Notes under the pieces: model-generated
Told to the model about the DNA's origin: nothing
Seen by the model: only the letters and a program-made list of their open reading frames with translations
The model's database searches: none
Part shown: positions 27,016 to 36,096 of the stretch, piece by piece
Layout: each line of letters begins with the position of its first letter
Position numbering within the stretch: position 1 is the first letter of the stretch
Made by a program: the position numbers and the translations under genes
NCBI GenBank assembly: GCA_013112715.1
Contig: JABFGB010000002.1
Coordinates: 229,602 to 293,601 of the forward strand
DNA: 64,000 nucleotides
Direction: 5' to 3'
Origin: Chloroflexota bacterium
GTDB taxonomy: Bacteria > Chloroflexota > Anaerolineae > Aggregatilineales > J027

Positions 27016-28443
27016 CTAAAATGCCCCACGCCGACTGATGACCGCCGGGATGGTGCGCAATAAAATGACGAAATCTAACCAAATCGAATAATTTTGAATA
27101 TAGTATAAATCATCTTCGGTACTGAGGTGCATCATCGTTCCAGCACGCCCATTGATCTGCCACCAGCCGGTCATCCCCGCCGGAATTTCAAAACGTTTTT
27201 TCTGCCATGGCTCATAAAGACTGACAATCCAAGGCATCTCAGGCCGCGGGCCGACCAAACTCATGTCACCCTTGAGCACGTTGACCAATTGGGGTAGTTC
27301 ATCAATGCTCATGCGGCGCAAAAATTTACCAAAGCGCGTGACACGGGGGTCATCGGGGTCTTTGTGAATGACATTGCCGTTTTGGTCAATCTTTGTAACT
27401 TCATTTTGGCGACCTTCGGCATCTTTCACCATCGTGCGGAACTTATACATCTTGAAAGGGCGCATTCCTTCGCCGATACGATCTTGGGCAAAGATGACCG
27501 GGCCACGCGAGGTGAGCATAACCCCTAATCCCACGATTAGCAGGAGGGGTAATGCAAGAATCAGCAGAATGGAACTGAGCGTGACATCTACCACCCGTTT
27601 GACAAGGCGCTGCGACGAACTGAGGCGAGGTTCGCGCAGACCAATCAACGGCATTTTTTCCAGTTCTTCGACGGTGCTAAAGAGGTACTGCATTTCGCGC
27701 AGGTCGGGCGCAAAACGAATGGCGACTCCACATTCGTGTAACTGCTGCACCAACTGGCGTAAATGAATGTAGTCCGGTTCTTCAAGGGCCAAAATGACCT
27801 CATCAATGGCGTTTTCATCGAGCAACTCCACCACCTGTGACACTTTGCCCAAAATCGGCGCATCTGTGACCACTGTGGTTTCGGGCAGCCCATCGTCTTG
27901 GGCATAGCCAGCTAAAAAGACCCCTGTCCAAGCATAGGCTCGCACTTGGCGGCTTATTTGCTGGGCCAATTCGCCCGTGCCCACGACCAAAACACGGCGG
28001 CTGTCATAGGTTCGTCCGCCCGTAAGTCGAAAATAGACACGCATGGCGGTGCGATAACTTATGGTCAATCCACCCGCAAAGAACACCAGCAAAACGGCCT
28101 GTAGATGGGAATAGGTGCGGGAAGCCATGTAAAGCATCCCAAAAAAGATAAAAATGGCGATAAACGTTCCCTTTAACAACACGCCGATTTCAAGCAGTAG
28201 GCGGTAGGTTTGACGTGGGGAGTAGGCTCCGACGGCATTCAAAATGATTAACCACGCAATCGGAAACACGATATAAAACCACCAAGGCGTTGGAGAGGCA
28301 TTGTCGGTGCGGATGGGTTTGCCAATTCCCGCGTCAAAAAGGGTGGCCCGCATTACTGCGGCAAGCCGAACAGCCAGCATTGCACAGATACAATCTAGAG
28401 TTAGTAGAAATGTCATGAATGAAACGCTAAAACCGCGTGTCAT
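27016..28443 (-). CDS. Polyprenyl-phosphate sugar-1-phosphate transferase (WcaJ/WbaP-like)
   Basis: A 475-residue membrane protein that starts glycan chains by moving a sugar phosphate from a nucleotide sugar to undecaprenyl phosphate. Four or five membrane segments fill the first 140 residues. A Rossmann-like domain follows (RVLVVGTGELAQQISRQ), and then the catalytic domain: KRVVDVTLSSILLILALPLL, QDRIGEGMRPFKMYKFRTM, and DELPQLVNVLKGDMSLVGPRPE with the conserved acidic and Pro-Arg-Pro residues. Length and order match the exopolysaccharide polyprenyl glycosylphosphotransferase family. It is the likely first enzyme of the pathway served by the nearby glycosyltransferases and ABC exporter. Confidence 0.9.
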   Translation of the reverse strand: MTRGFSVSFMTFLLTLDCICAMLAVRLAAVMRATLFDAGIGKPIRTDNASPTPWWFYIVFPIAWLIILNAVGAYSPRQTYRLLLEIGVLLKGTFIAIFIFFGMLYMASRTYSHLQAVLLVFFAGGLTISYRTAMRVYFRLTGGRTYDSRRVLVVGTGELAQQISRQVRAYAWTGVFLAGYAQDDGLPETTVVTDAPILGKVSQVVELLDENAIDEVILALEEPDYIHLRQLVQQLHECGVAIRFAPDLREMQYLFSTVEELEKMPLIGLREPRLSSSQRLVKRVVDVTLSSILLILALPLLLIVGLGVMLTSRGPVIFAQDRIGEGMRPFKMYKFRTMVKDAEGRQNEVTKIDQNGNVIHKDPDDPRVTRFGKFLRRMSIDELPQLVNVLKGDMSLVGPRPEMPWIVSLYEPWQKKRFEIPAGMTGWWQINGRAGTMMHLSTEDDLYYIQNYSIWLDFVILLRTIPAVISRRGAF

Positions 28444-28576
28444 GGACTTAAAAATAGCTCCCTTTTTGTTCGAGCCTCGCGCCAGACCATTCTAGAGGCA
28501 GATGGTTTCTTGCACAAGGTATCATGGAATGGCCTTGCGTGCCTTTATGGGATGGATACTAATAATATACCGCCTC

Positions 28577-28603
28577 TTGACGATTGCCGAATCTTGGTAC
28601 AAT
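28577..28603 (+). promoter_or_regulatory. Candidate sigma-70 type promoter of the GT2 gene
   Basis: TTGACG at 28577-28582 and TACAAT at 28598-28603 are separated by 15 bases. Transcription from here would start near 28610, which supports a start codon downstream, at 28626 or 28647. Confidence 0.45.
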
Positions 28604-28646
28604 GAGTCGTGTCTATTTTGCCACTATGAGGGTTATATTTTCACAC

Positions 28647-29669
28647 ATGACTGATCAACCGTTACCGCGTGTTTGTGTGGGCTTGATTACCTATAACTCC
28701 ATGACTGACCTGCCTGCCGTGATTTTGGGACTTGAGTTGCAGGACTACCCATCGCTGCAAGTGATTATTTTGGATAATGTTTCGCAAGATGACAGTGTGA
28801 AATTTGTCCAAGACCATGCGGCTTTTGCCAAACTCATTATAAATCCTGCTAATGTGGGCTTTGCGCGGGGGCATAATCAAATTTTGGCGGAGGCCCAACT
28901 TGGCCCTAATGATTATTATTTAGCACTAAATGCTGATCTTGTGCTTTCGTCGAATTATGTTACACAATTAGTGGCATCCCTGCGCAAAAATGGCTCGGAT
29001 TGGGGAACCGGCAAGTTGTATCAGATGGATGAGCAAGGCCGCCCGACCCGCCAACTCTACAGTACAGGCCATGCCATGCTGCGTGGGGGCTATGCGCTGA
29101 ATATCGGTAAGGGGCTAGAGGATATAGGGCAGTTTGATGAAGGGCGTGAGGTGTTTGGCGCACCGGGAGCGGCTGTCCTTATCAGCCAAAAATTGATTGC
29201 TGCCGTCGCTCCAGATGGGGAATTATTCGATGCAGATATGTTTTTCTATTCAGAAGATACAGATTTGGATTGGCGAGCACGCTTGCAGGGGTTTAAATGC
29301 TGGTATGAACCAACGGCGGTAGCCTATCATCGGGGCAGCCCGCGTGAATCGCTGAATGCACAGGGGCTTGGGAACCGTTATCTGAGTGTCATCAAAAATG
29401 CCTTCCTGTTGGATTTATTCACCTACAATGTACCCCTCATCGTTTTTCATTGTGTGCTGCGGCTTCTTATCACGCCCAAACGCGGTTGGGTGATGACACG
29501 GAAAGTGATTACCCATGCTCGGCGTATGTGGCGCAAACGAAGCAAACCTGCCGTTACGCGGGGGTATATGTTGAACTGGTTTCAATGGGGGACATGGCAA
29601 CTCTCCGATCAGCCGATCACCACCCGTGATAGGTTGATGAGTTTTTGGAGAAAACTGAAGGGGCGGTAA
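28647..29669 (+). CDS. GT2 family glycosyltransferase (rhamnosyltransferase-like)
   Basis: A 340-residue cytoplasmic GT2 enzyme. CVGLITYNSMTDLPAVILGL opens the nucleotide-binding half, ILDNVSQDDS follows, LALNADLVLSSNYV holds the metal-binding Asp, and FYSEDTDLDWRARLQGFKCWYEP is the ED-containing acceptor motif. The C-terminal part has a hydrophobic helix (LLDLFTYNVPLIVFHCVLRLL) that may sit on the membrane. The ATG at 28647 is chosen because a promoter-like element ends at 28603 and homology begins a few residues later; ATG 28626 is an alternative. It resembles the enzyme encoded at 16992-17948, and the pair probably act in the same glycan pathway. Confidence 0.82.
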   Translation: MTDQPLPRVCVGLITYNSMTDLPAVILGLELQDYPSLQVIILDNVSQDDSVKFVQDHAAFAKLIINPANVGFARGHNQILAEAQLGPNDYYLALNADLVLSSNYVTQLVASLRKNGSDWGTGKLYQMDEQGRPTRQLYSTGHAMLRGGYALNIGKGLEDIGQFDEGREVFGAPGAAVLISQKLIAAVAPDGELFDADMFFYSEDTDLDWRARLQGFKCWYEPTAVAYHRGSPRESLNAQGLGNRYLSVIKNAFLLDLFTYNVPLIVFHCVLRLLITPKRGWVMTRKVITHARRMWRKRSKPAVTRGYMLNWFQWGTWQLSDQPITTRDRLMSFWRKLKGR

Positions 29670-29685
29670 AACAAACCCCATCCCC

Positions 29686-29716
29686 AACCCTTCCCTGTGT
29701 TCGGGGAAGGGTTTTC
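29686..29716 (+). terminator. Terminator after the GT2 gene
   Basis: AACCCTTCCC at 29686-29695 pairs perfectly with GGGAAGGGTT at 29704-29713, 8-base loop, followed by TTTTC. It could act on both strands between convergent genes. Confidence 0.7.
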
Positions 29717-29785
29717 TGTAGCTAGATTAACCACCGCTAGGGACGGGTTTTATGAGCTTCGATTAGCCGCCTTTTTAGGAGTTTA

Positions 29786-32275
29786 TCAGCCGGGAACGAA
29801 GGTAAACATCCGCTCGGCATTGGCTTCGACGCCTTCACGGGTAAACCACGAATTGCGATACTGTCCGGTTGCCCATAGCTCCATTTGGTCATCATAATGC
29901 GGGCTAAAGGGGTTGCCACTTTGACCAATTGGCAAAATACGCTGGCTGTTGTCGAAGTTGCTAAAATCAATCAACTGGCGCTGGCTGGGGATGTAAGTCG
30001 TATCAAACGAATCATCGGAGTAGCCAATCGCGTTGACGATGGACGCGCCACCGGGGGTCTCGATTTCACGGTTAAAAATGGCTTCGACCTCGGGATCGCC
30101 GCTGTAGCCAAGCGGTTCAGCCACATTGCGCGTGACGTGTAGGGCACCCCAACGCCATTGGCTGCGATCTTCACCATATTGCTCGACCATTTTCGCATAG
30201 CCAGAAGCAAAAGCTGCCTTCAAAATGTCATCCGGTGTCTCAATGACATCTTCGGTATCCCCGTTGTCCCATAACTGCCCATAAATCGGATTCGCCTTGT
30301 TTGCCAACAGGACGCGGAATACTTCCCAGAAACGCGGACTGCCGGGGCCGACATCGCTATAAAAATCGCCAAAGTCATCATTAAAGGTCAGGCGGTTAAT
30401 TTCCATCCAGACTGTTTCGAACAACGCGGCGTAGGGGCTGTCTACTGAATTGTAGTGATCCCATTCACCCAGCCACGTCACAGCTTCGGTGAGGGCAGGG
30501 TCGTCAAAGGTTAGAGCTTGTAGGGCGGGAACAATCGTATCGGCGTTGCCATTATAATTATCGGTTTGGATGGCCTTAAGTTCGTCCATCGTGAAAATAC
30601 CATCGGCATCACTTTGCAATAATGTTTCAATGCGTTTGGCACGATAGCCGTAGTCATTCACTTCAAGCAGATAGTAGGGGAATTCATCACCTACGACGCG
30701 GTTGTTGGCGGTGGCGATATACCCTTGTTCAGGATTAAACACTTCGGGCATTTCTTCAAATGGAATATACCCCTGCCACGCAAATTGGTCGGTGCTGCCG
30801 TCCACAGGCATACGCGGGTCGTGGCCCTCGGCGCGAATCGGCACTTTGGAGGAGAGCTTATAGCCGATATTGCCTTCAATATCTGCGTAGACGATATTTT
30901 GGCAGGCCGTATCAAACAGTGAAACCGCCATCAAAAACTCTTCCCAGTTGGTGGCACGGTCAAAATGGAGAATGCTTTCAATAATCGTACTGGGGTCAAG
31001 GGTTGTCCAGCGTAATGCCCATACAGGCTCAAAGCCGAGCGCTTCCGAAATAACAGGCCCCCAGACTGAATTCCGCACTTGCACTTCAATCGGATCGCCG
31101 CCGACCACATGGACGGTTTCAGTACGCACATCGAAATCTACCCATGCGCCATTATATTGATATTGCAAGGGGTTATCGGGGTTGAGGGTAAGCGTGTAGA
31201 GGTCTTGGGTATCGGCCCCGCCAACGGTCAACCCCCATGCGATATGGTCATTATTGCCGATTAACACGCCCGGAGCACCGGGGAAGATCACCCCCACCAC
31301 GTTATAGGGGCAGTCGGCGTTTTGCTCGACGCAGTGCAGCCCTTGTTCATACCACACTCCCGGCATAGCAATCCCGATATGGGGGTCGTTGGCGAGATAG
31401 GGGGCACCTGTGTCGGTGCGACTGCCGCTAATCGTCCATGAATTGGAAATCGCAGTTGTGCCATAACCAATCACGGTGCGGATTTCATCTAAATCCACAT
31501 TCCCGACGAGTTGGGTATGCACATTGCTGAAATCAAAGGTGAGGGGGGTATCGCCTTCGGGCACAGTCATGGAGGTTGTGGCGGCGGTGTAATCAATCCC
31601 ACCGGGTTGGGTAATTAGGGGATGGTCGGCGGGATATTTGGGGAAGAACAATTGCAACGCAATCGTTGCTAATGCTCCTGCACCTTCAGCAATCACTGAA
31701 CGTTGAATTTCCGCTTGGAAGTCATCGGCAAAGGTAAAGGTTAGGGCTTTGCCAAAGGTGACGGTATCCAGCGGGGTCCAAGGATCAATGGTGGGTTCAA
31801 TGCCTTTTTCGGCTAGATAGCTGTATTCGGCGGCCACTTGCTCCGGAGTCTTAGCTGCTAGATAAGCATTTACACCATCCGAATAGGCTTGTAGAGCGCT
31901 GAGGGCGTCGGCGTCAAAGATGGCAAGGTCTTGTTCGGCGGCGACACGCAGGCCGAGTGTGCGAAAAAAAGCATCCTGCCCGGCATAGGATGGCTCAATT
32001 TCGGCAAGGCGACCCGAAGCCAGACGCCTTGACCATTCCATCTGCCAAAAGCGCTCGCTGGCATGGATATAACCTTGTGCCATGAAAAGATCATGCGAAG
32101 TTTGAGCATAGATGTGGGGAATTCCATAGCTATCTAAATAAACCAACACCTCAGCATCTAGGCCGGGAAGGGTGAGCGTTTCGCCTTCTTGGGCTTTGGT
32201 GGGATGGTTGACACGGGCCGAAATGGGGACGAGGGTTAGCACAAGTATTAAAAGCAACCCTATTTTGGTGCGCAT
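29786..32275 (-). CDS. Penicillin acylase family N-terminal nucleophile hydrolase
   Basis: An 829-residue exported enzyme of the S45 penicillin amidase family, which cleaves the amide bond of N-acyl compounds such as beta-lactams or acyl-homoserine lactones. It has a signal peptide (LLLILVLTLVPISA). The alpha chain starts near IPHIYAQTSHDLFMAQGYIHASERFWQME, the typical opening. The precursor should split before the Ser of SNSWTISGSRTDTGAPYLANDPH, freeing the nucleophile of the beta chain. Later GVIFPGAPGVLIGNNDHIAWGLT and FDTTYIPSQRQLIDF also fit. Length is as usual for the family. It stands alone between terminator-bounded transcripts, so the natural substrate is unknown; quorum-signal breakdown is one option among several. 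Confidence 0.88.
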   Translation of the reverse strand: MRTKIGLLLILVLTLVPISARVNHPTKAQEGETLTLPGLDAEVLVYLDSYGIPHIYAQTSHDLFMAQGYIHASERFWQMEWSRRLASGRLAEIEPSYAGQDAFFRTLGLRVAAEQDLAIFDADALSALQAYSDGVNAYLAAKTPEQVAAEYSYLAEKGIEPTIDPWTPLDTVTFGKALTFTFADDFQAEIQRSVIAEGAGALATIALQLFFPKYPADHPLITQPGGIDYTAATTSMTVPEGDTPLTFDFSNVHTQLVGNVDLDEIRTVIGYGTTAISNSWTISGSRTDTGAPYLANDPHIGIAMPGVWYEQGLHCVEQNADCPYNVVGVIFPGAPGVLIGNNDHIAWGLTVGGADTQDLYTLTLNPDNPLQYQYNGAWVDFDVRTETVHVVGGDPIEVQVRNSVWGPVISEALGFEPVWALRWTTLDPSTIIESILHFDRATNWEEFLMAVSLFDTACQNIVYADIEGNIGYKLSSKVPIRAEGHDPRMPVDGSTDQFAWQGYIPFEEMPEVFNPEQGYIATANNRVVGDEFPYYLLEVNDYGYRAKRIETLLQSDADGIFTMDELKAIQTDNYNGNADTIVPALQALTFDDPALTEAVTWLGEWDHYNSVDSPYAALFETVWMEINRLTFNDDFGDFYSDVGPGSPRFWEVFRVLLANKANPIYGQLWDNGDTEDVIETPDDILKAAFASGYAKMVEQYGEDRSQWRWGALHVTRNVAEPLGYSGDPEVEAIFNREIETPGGASIVNAIGYSDDSFDTTYIPSQRQLIDFSNFDNSQRILPIGQSGNPFSPHYDDQMELWATGQYRNSWFTREGVEANAERMFTFVPG

Positions 32276-32479
32276 TTTTTTAAAATCTCCAAATTGTTGA
32301 TAAATGTAACCACGTTCATGGGGGCCAAAACTAACGGTATTCCCTAGCTCTATTATCTCCTTTCCATAAAATCGAACCTCCTTTTATCAAATGTACTCCC
32401 ACTGTGGATGAAGAGCAAAATTTGGGTATTTTGTAGGCCGAAAAAGTGCCAAAATAGACCCACAAGAGCCATCCAAGAC

Positions 32480-32488
32480 TGCTACAAT
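32480..32488 (+). promoter_or_regulatory. Extended -10 promoter element of the CDF transporter gene
   Basis: TGC followed by TACAAT forms an extended -10 box about 30 bases before the ATG at 32519. No good -35 box was seen. Its position argues against the longer reading from 32408. Confidence 0.45.
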
Positions 32489-32518
32489 ACACGCAGTGAA
32501 ACTTCAACAGGAGAATCT

Positions 32519-33931
32519 ATGGCAGTTCATGAACACCCATTGAATGAGCGTACCCAAGCCGTGAGTCGGGTATTGTGGCAAATTTTGGTACTCAATGTGC
32601 TGGTGGCGGCTGGCAAGATTGCGGTTGGTCTTTTGACTGGCACGGTATCCATTATCGCGGATGGCCTGCATAGCACGATTGATTCGGCTTCCAATATCAT
32701 TGCCCTCTTTGCACAACGGATTGCGGCCCGCCCACCGGATGAAACACATCCCTATGGGCATCAGCGTTTTGAAACACTGGCGAGTCTAGGAATTGGTGGA
32801 ATGCTCCTTTTGGCGGGATGGGAGGTGCTCAAAGTCGCCATAGAACGCCTGCGTTCGGGCGAAGTGCCAGAAGTCGGCGAGGTGCAATTTGTGGTACTGC
32901 TGATGACACTGGTAGTTAATCTTTGGGTAGTGTTGTATGAACGTAATAAAAGCCAAAAACTGAATTCGGAATTGTTAAAAGCCGATGCTGCCCATACGAC
33001 CTCGGATGTCTGGGTGACAATTTCGGTCATCGCAGGTTTGATTGGTGTCAAACTGGGGCTGGGGTGGATGGATGCGGCGGTGTCATTGTTGATCGTGGGG
33101 GTGATTGGCTATACAGCGTGGGGTATCTTGCGGCGTACCGGAGGAATATTGGTGGATGAGGCCCCTCTGTCGCCTGAAAAACTGGCGGAAATTGCCGAAT
33201 TGACACCGGGGGTGAATAAAGTGATTCGCGCCCGTAGCCGGGGTACGGAGGATGCGGTGCTGGTAGATTTGGATGTGCAGATGGATTCGAGTATCAGCAC
33301 CGAATATGCCAGCAATATCACCGAGCGCATTCGGGAACGATTGGCAGGGCGTTTTCCCCATATCACGGAAGTGCAGGTGCATGTCATTCCTGACCACAGC
33401 CACCAATTGGACTATATCACGGCAGCCCGCGCCGCTGCCGACGCATTGGGCTTGGGGGTACATGAAATCAGCGGAGTGGTGACGCCGCAGGGTAAGGTTT
33501 TGGAGATGCACGTCGAAGTACCCCCAGCTGTCACCTTACGGGAGGCCCATCGCCAAATTGACCTATTGGAGTCACGACTGCGTGGTCGGCCTGAAATCGT
33601 AGACGTGGTGACGCACATCGAACCTGCTGAATTTGCCAGCGCCATGCCAGCGGTATCACCGGATGCCACCAAACTGCATGTGGATGCCTTAACCAACTTA
33701 CGCCATCAATTTCCGCAGGGCGATTGGCATGATTCTAATATTCGGCGTGACCGCGCAGGCTACGCACTGACATTGCACTGCCATTTGCCGGGAGACATCA
33801 GCATTGAAATGGCCCATCAAATCGCGGAAGAAGCGGAGTTATTTTTGCGGATGCAATTTCCGCAGCTTCATCGGGTGACGATTCACACGGAGCCAGAGGA
33901 TGATAATAGCAAGGGTGATGGAGGTCTCTAG
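32519..33931 (+). CDS. Cation diffusion facilitator (Zn/Mn-type efflux) with three C-terminal domains
   Basis: A 470-residue membrane transporter that exchanges a divalent metal ion for protons. Six membrane segments fill residues 20-205. The metal site is visible as His51-xxx-Asp55 on helix 2 and His159-xxx-Asp163 on helix 5; HPYGHQRFE at 77-85 is the conserved loop. The pair of HxxxD motifs suggests zinc. One cytoplasmic C-terminal domain is usual, but here three follow in a row (about 215-290, 297-368 and 385-458), each starting with a helix and ending like VQVHVIP, VVTHIEP or VTIHTEP. The start is fixed by AGGAG 5 bases upstream and the promoter at 32480. The gene abuts the lactate dehydrogenase gene. 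Confidence 0.85.
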   Translation: MAVHEHPLNERTQAVSRVLWQILVLNVLVAAGKIAVGLLTGTVSIIADGLHSTIDSASNIIALFAQRIAARPPDETHPYGHQRFETLASLGIGGMLLLAGWEVLKVAIERLRSGEVPEVGEVQFVVLLMTLVVNLWVVLYERNKSQKLNSELLKADAAHTTSDVWVTISVIAGLIGVKLGLGWMDAAVSLLIVGVIGYTAWGILRRTGGILVDEAPLSPEKLAEIAELTPGVNKVIRARSRGTEDAVLVDLDVQMDSSISTEYASNITERIRERLAGRFPHITEVQVHVIPDHSHQLDYITAARAAADALGLGVHEISGVVTPQGKVLEMHVEVPPAVTLREAHRQIDLLESRLRGRPEIVDVVTHIEPAEFASAMPAVSPDATKLHVDALTNLRHQFPQGDWHDSNIRRDRAGYALTLHCHLPGDISIEMAHQIAEEAELFLRMQFPQLHRVTIHTEPEDDNSKGDGGL

Positions 33932-34885
33932 ATGAAAATTGGGATTGTGGGAACAGGCTTTGTGGGGGCGACGGCAGCCTATGCGTTGGTGATGCAGGGC
34001 ATTGGACGTGAGATTGTTTTGGTGGACAAAAATACCGCCCGTGCTGAAGCCGAGGCCAACGATATTTTTCACGCTGTACCCTTCGCAAATCCGCTGAATA
34101 TACGGGCAGGCGGTTATCCCGACCTTGCCAATTCACGGGTGATTATTTTGGCGGCAGGGGTCAATCAACAGCCGGGGGAGACACGCCTGCAATTATTGAC
34201 TCGCAATGCCAAGATTTTTGGAGAGGTGGTGCCCGAAATTTTGCGTTATGCCCCCGACGCGGTACTAGTAGTGGCGACCAATCCGGTGGATATTATGACT
34301 CACCTAACAGCCCGATTTGCTGCTCAACAGGATGTGCCATCTAGTCGGGTGATCGGCTCCGGCACGACACTCGACAGCGCCCGTTTTCGTGTTCTGTTGG
34401 GGCGCTTTTTGGGCGTGGATTCCCAGCATGTACATGGTTATGTGGTCGGCGAACATGGTGATTCGGAAGTGCTCACATGGTCACTGGTGACGGTGGGGGG
34501 AATTCCACTGCAAGAATTTTGTGAGCGGCGGGGCATTACACTGGATTCAACCATCAAACAGCAAATTGATGAACAGGTGCGGCGGGCAGCCTATCATATT
34601 ATCAGTGGTAAACAGGCGACCTATTATGGCATTGGTAGCGCATTGGCCCGGATTGTAGATGTGATTTTAAGCGATCAGCGCTCGATTCTAAGTGTTTGCA
34701 CTCCGGTTAATGAGGTGGTGGGTGTGCGAGATGTCACGTTGGCTTTGCCCCATTTATTAGGTGGAAGTGGGGTCATTGAAACTCTTTCATTGCCACTCAG
34801 CCTGAGCGATGAGGAGGAAGAACAGTTACGCAAGAGTGCGATGGTGATACGGACGGCGATTGAGAGTTTGAGTCAACAAAGCTGA
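33932..34885 (+). CDS. ldh: L-lactate dehydrogenase
   Basis: A 317-residue NAD-dependent 2-hydroxyacid dehydrogenase. The start [19 protein letters not shown] is the NAD-binding loop and VLVDKN the ribose-binding acid. [16 protein letters not shown] contains the Gln that distinguishes lactate from malate dehydrogenases, which have Arg here. [18 protein letters not shown] and VVGEHGDSE with the catalytic His complete the site. It should interconvert pyruvate and L-lactate. The ATG follows the transporter stop directly, with GGAGG before it, so the two genes share a message although their roles look unrelated. Length is normal. Confidence 0.93.
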   Translation: MKIGIVGTGFVGATAAYALVMQGIGREIVLVDKNTARAEAEANDIFHAVPFANPLNIRAGGYPDLANSRVIILAAGVNQQPGETRLQLLTRNAKIFGEVVPEILRYAPDAVLVVATNPVDIMTHLTARFAAQQDVPSSRVIGSGTTLDSARFRVLLGRFLGVDSQHVHGYVVGEHGDSEVLTWSLVTVGGIPLQEFCERRGITLDSTIKQQIDEQVRRAAYHIISGKQATYYGIGSALARIVDVILSDQRSILSVCTPVNEVVGVRDVTLALPHLLGGSGVIETLSLPLSLSDEEEEQLRKSAMVIRTAIESLSQQS

Positions 34886-34935
34886 CAAGTAAGGAAAGAG
34901 GAGGCCAGAAAGAATCCGACTTCCTCTTTAAATAT

Positions 34936-34968
34936 AAAAAAGGGGTGCTGGTTCCGAATTTTGGAACC
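34936..34968 (-). terminator. Possible weak terminator after the stress-type gene
   Basis: On the reverse strand GGTTCC pairs with GGAACC across a 7-base loop, beginning at the stop codon. A run of six T follows 8 bases later. The stem is short, so this is tentative. On the forward strand AAAGAGGA and TCCTCTTT nearby could form another weak hairpin for the lactate dehydrogenase gene. Confidence 0.3.
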
Positions 34969-35885
34969 TAGTCGGTCAGGCTCTCCCATGCGTTGCGAAC
35001 GGCCTCTTTGATCTGATCCCATGTATTAGGGCGCTCTTCTTCCCAACGACGGCGGGCTTCAGGTTCAATCTGTTCCCATTGATAGCCCCGATAGTAGCTA
35101 TTCGACCCCAGATTAAACCCATACAGATAGGCAGGCAGGTAAAAATCATAGGGATTGCCCGTGTGTCCGTAATACATGTTGTAGTGATTGCGATACTCCG
35201 GCGCATAGTTCTCGAAGGTACGGGGTCGGCTGTAGGTGCGGATGCCCGTGCGCTCGGACGTGTAAGTGCCGCCCCGTGTGGAAGCGCTTTGGGCCATTCT
35301 GCCAGCATTCTGTTGACGCTGTTCCGTTGAAAAATTAGCGGTATCATCATTGATATCTGCGCTATTTTGGATATCCAAATCAATCGGATTGTGGCGATTC
35401 ATTACTTCGCGCACACGGTCTGCCCATGTTTCGTGAACACTGACCCCCACCAACGCACCACCTCTGCGGATGCCTTCGGTGTAGTACGCCGCATCTTCTT
35501 CGGGCACGCCAAAGTTCATCAGGCTGGCCGCGATACCACCAGTCACTGCACCAGTGGCCGCACCAACCCCCGCCGATAATGCAGCGGCTCCCAAAGCTCC
35601 ACCGGCGATAATCGGCCCAACACCGGGGATCAAGGCTACACCCAACCCAACCAGCGTGCCCACAACGGCGCCAAAACCAGCCCCTTCGGCAGCTTCGACA
35701 TCACCATCTGCGCCACCCACTTGATTGTCAGGGGCGGTTATCTGCCATTTTTCGCCGTAACGGGTCACGCTGTCGCTGGCAACTAGACTAATGGTGTGGC
35801 GGTCTAGTCCTGCGTTCACCAAATCTTCAACGACTTTACGTGCCGTATTGAAATCTTTATAGAGGCCAACAAATGTCTCAGACAT
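34968..35885 (-). CDS. General stress protein (YflT/GSP17M-like) with glycine-zipper region
   Basis: A 305-residue protein. The first 60 residues (FVGLYKDFNTARKVVEDLVNAGL, then ISLVAS) match the domain of general stress protein 17M and YflT. Residues about 75-150 are a hydrophobic Gly/Ala-rich stretch (GFGAVVGTLVGLGVALIPGVGPIIAGGALGAAAL) typical of glycine zippers that insert into membranes. After a second basic-acidic segment (GVSVHETWADRVREVMNRHN) the last 100 residues are hydrophilic, rich in Tyr, Arg, Asn and Trp. AAGGAG precedes the ATG. In the family such proteins rise under stress; a direct function is not known. No stress-specific promoter was identified. Confidence 0.72.
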   Translation of the reverse strand: MSETFVGLYKDFNTARKVVEDLVNAGLDRHTISLVASDSVTRYGEKWQITAPDNQVGGADGDVEAAEGAGFGAVVGTLVGLGVALIPGVGPIIAGGALGAAALSAGVGAATGAVTGGIAASLMNFGVPEEDAAYYTEGIRRGGALVGVSVHETWADRVREVMNRHNPIDLDIQNSADINDDTANFSTEQRQQNAGRMAQSASTRGGTYTSERTGIRTYSRPRTFENYAPEYRNHYNMYYGHTGNPYDFYLPAYLYGFNLGSNSYYRGYQWEQIEPEARRRWEEERPNTWDQIKEAVRNAWESLTD

Positions 35886-36096
35886 TGTATTCTCCTTAGC
35901 TTAATCATCCATAATTCAATCATAAAAGATCGTACTTTATGGATGAGGCACAGGTGGCCTATTTGTGTTAGGGTCACTTGGTTGGTCAGTGAGAGGGTAG
36001 GGAGAAAGAGATTGGCTTGGCAAACAAAAGAGATCTCTTCTCCCAAACGGGATAGCCTAGTGAGTGGAATTTTGTAGCCTGTCCTGAAATAGGCAG

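Noticed and set aside
27016-29669. A single operon for the sugar transferase and the GT2 gene
   Set aside because: The genes are divergent, with a promoter-like element before the GT2 gene, so they are separate transcripts.
33932-34885. Malate dehydrogenase as the identity of this gene
   Set aside because: The substrate loop has Gln in [10 protein letters not shown], as in lactate dehydrogenases, not the Arg of malate dehydrogenases.
36028-36039. Perfect 12-base palindrome AAGAGATCTCTT between the stress gene and the DUF1501 gene
   Set aside because: It could be an operator, but only one copy was seen and it lies downstream of one gene and upstream of the other by position only; there is no evidence of a regulator.
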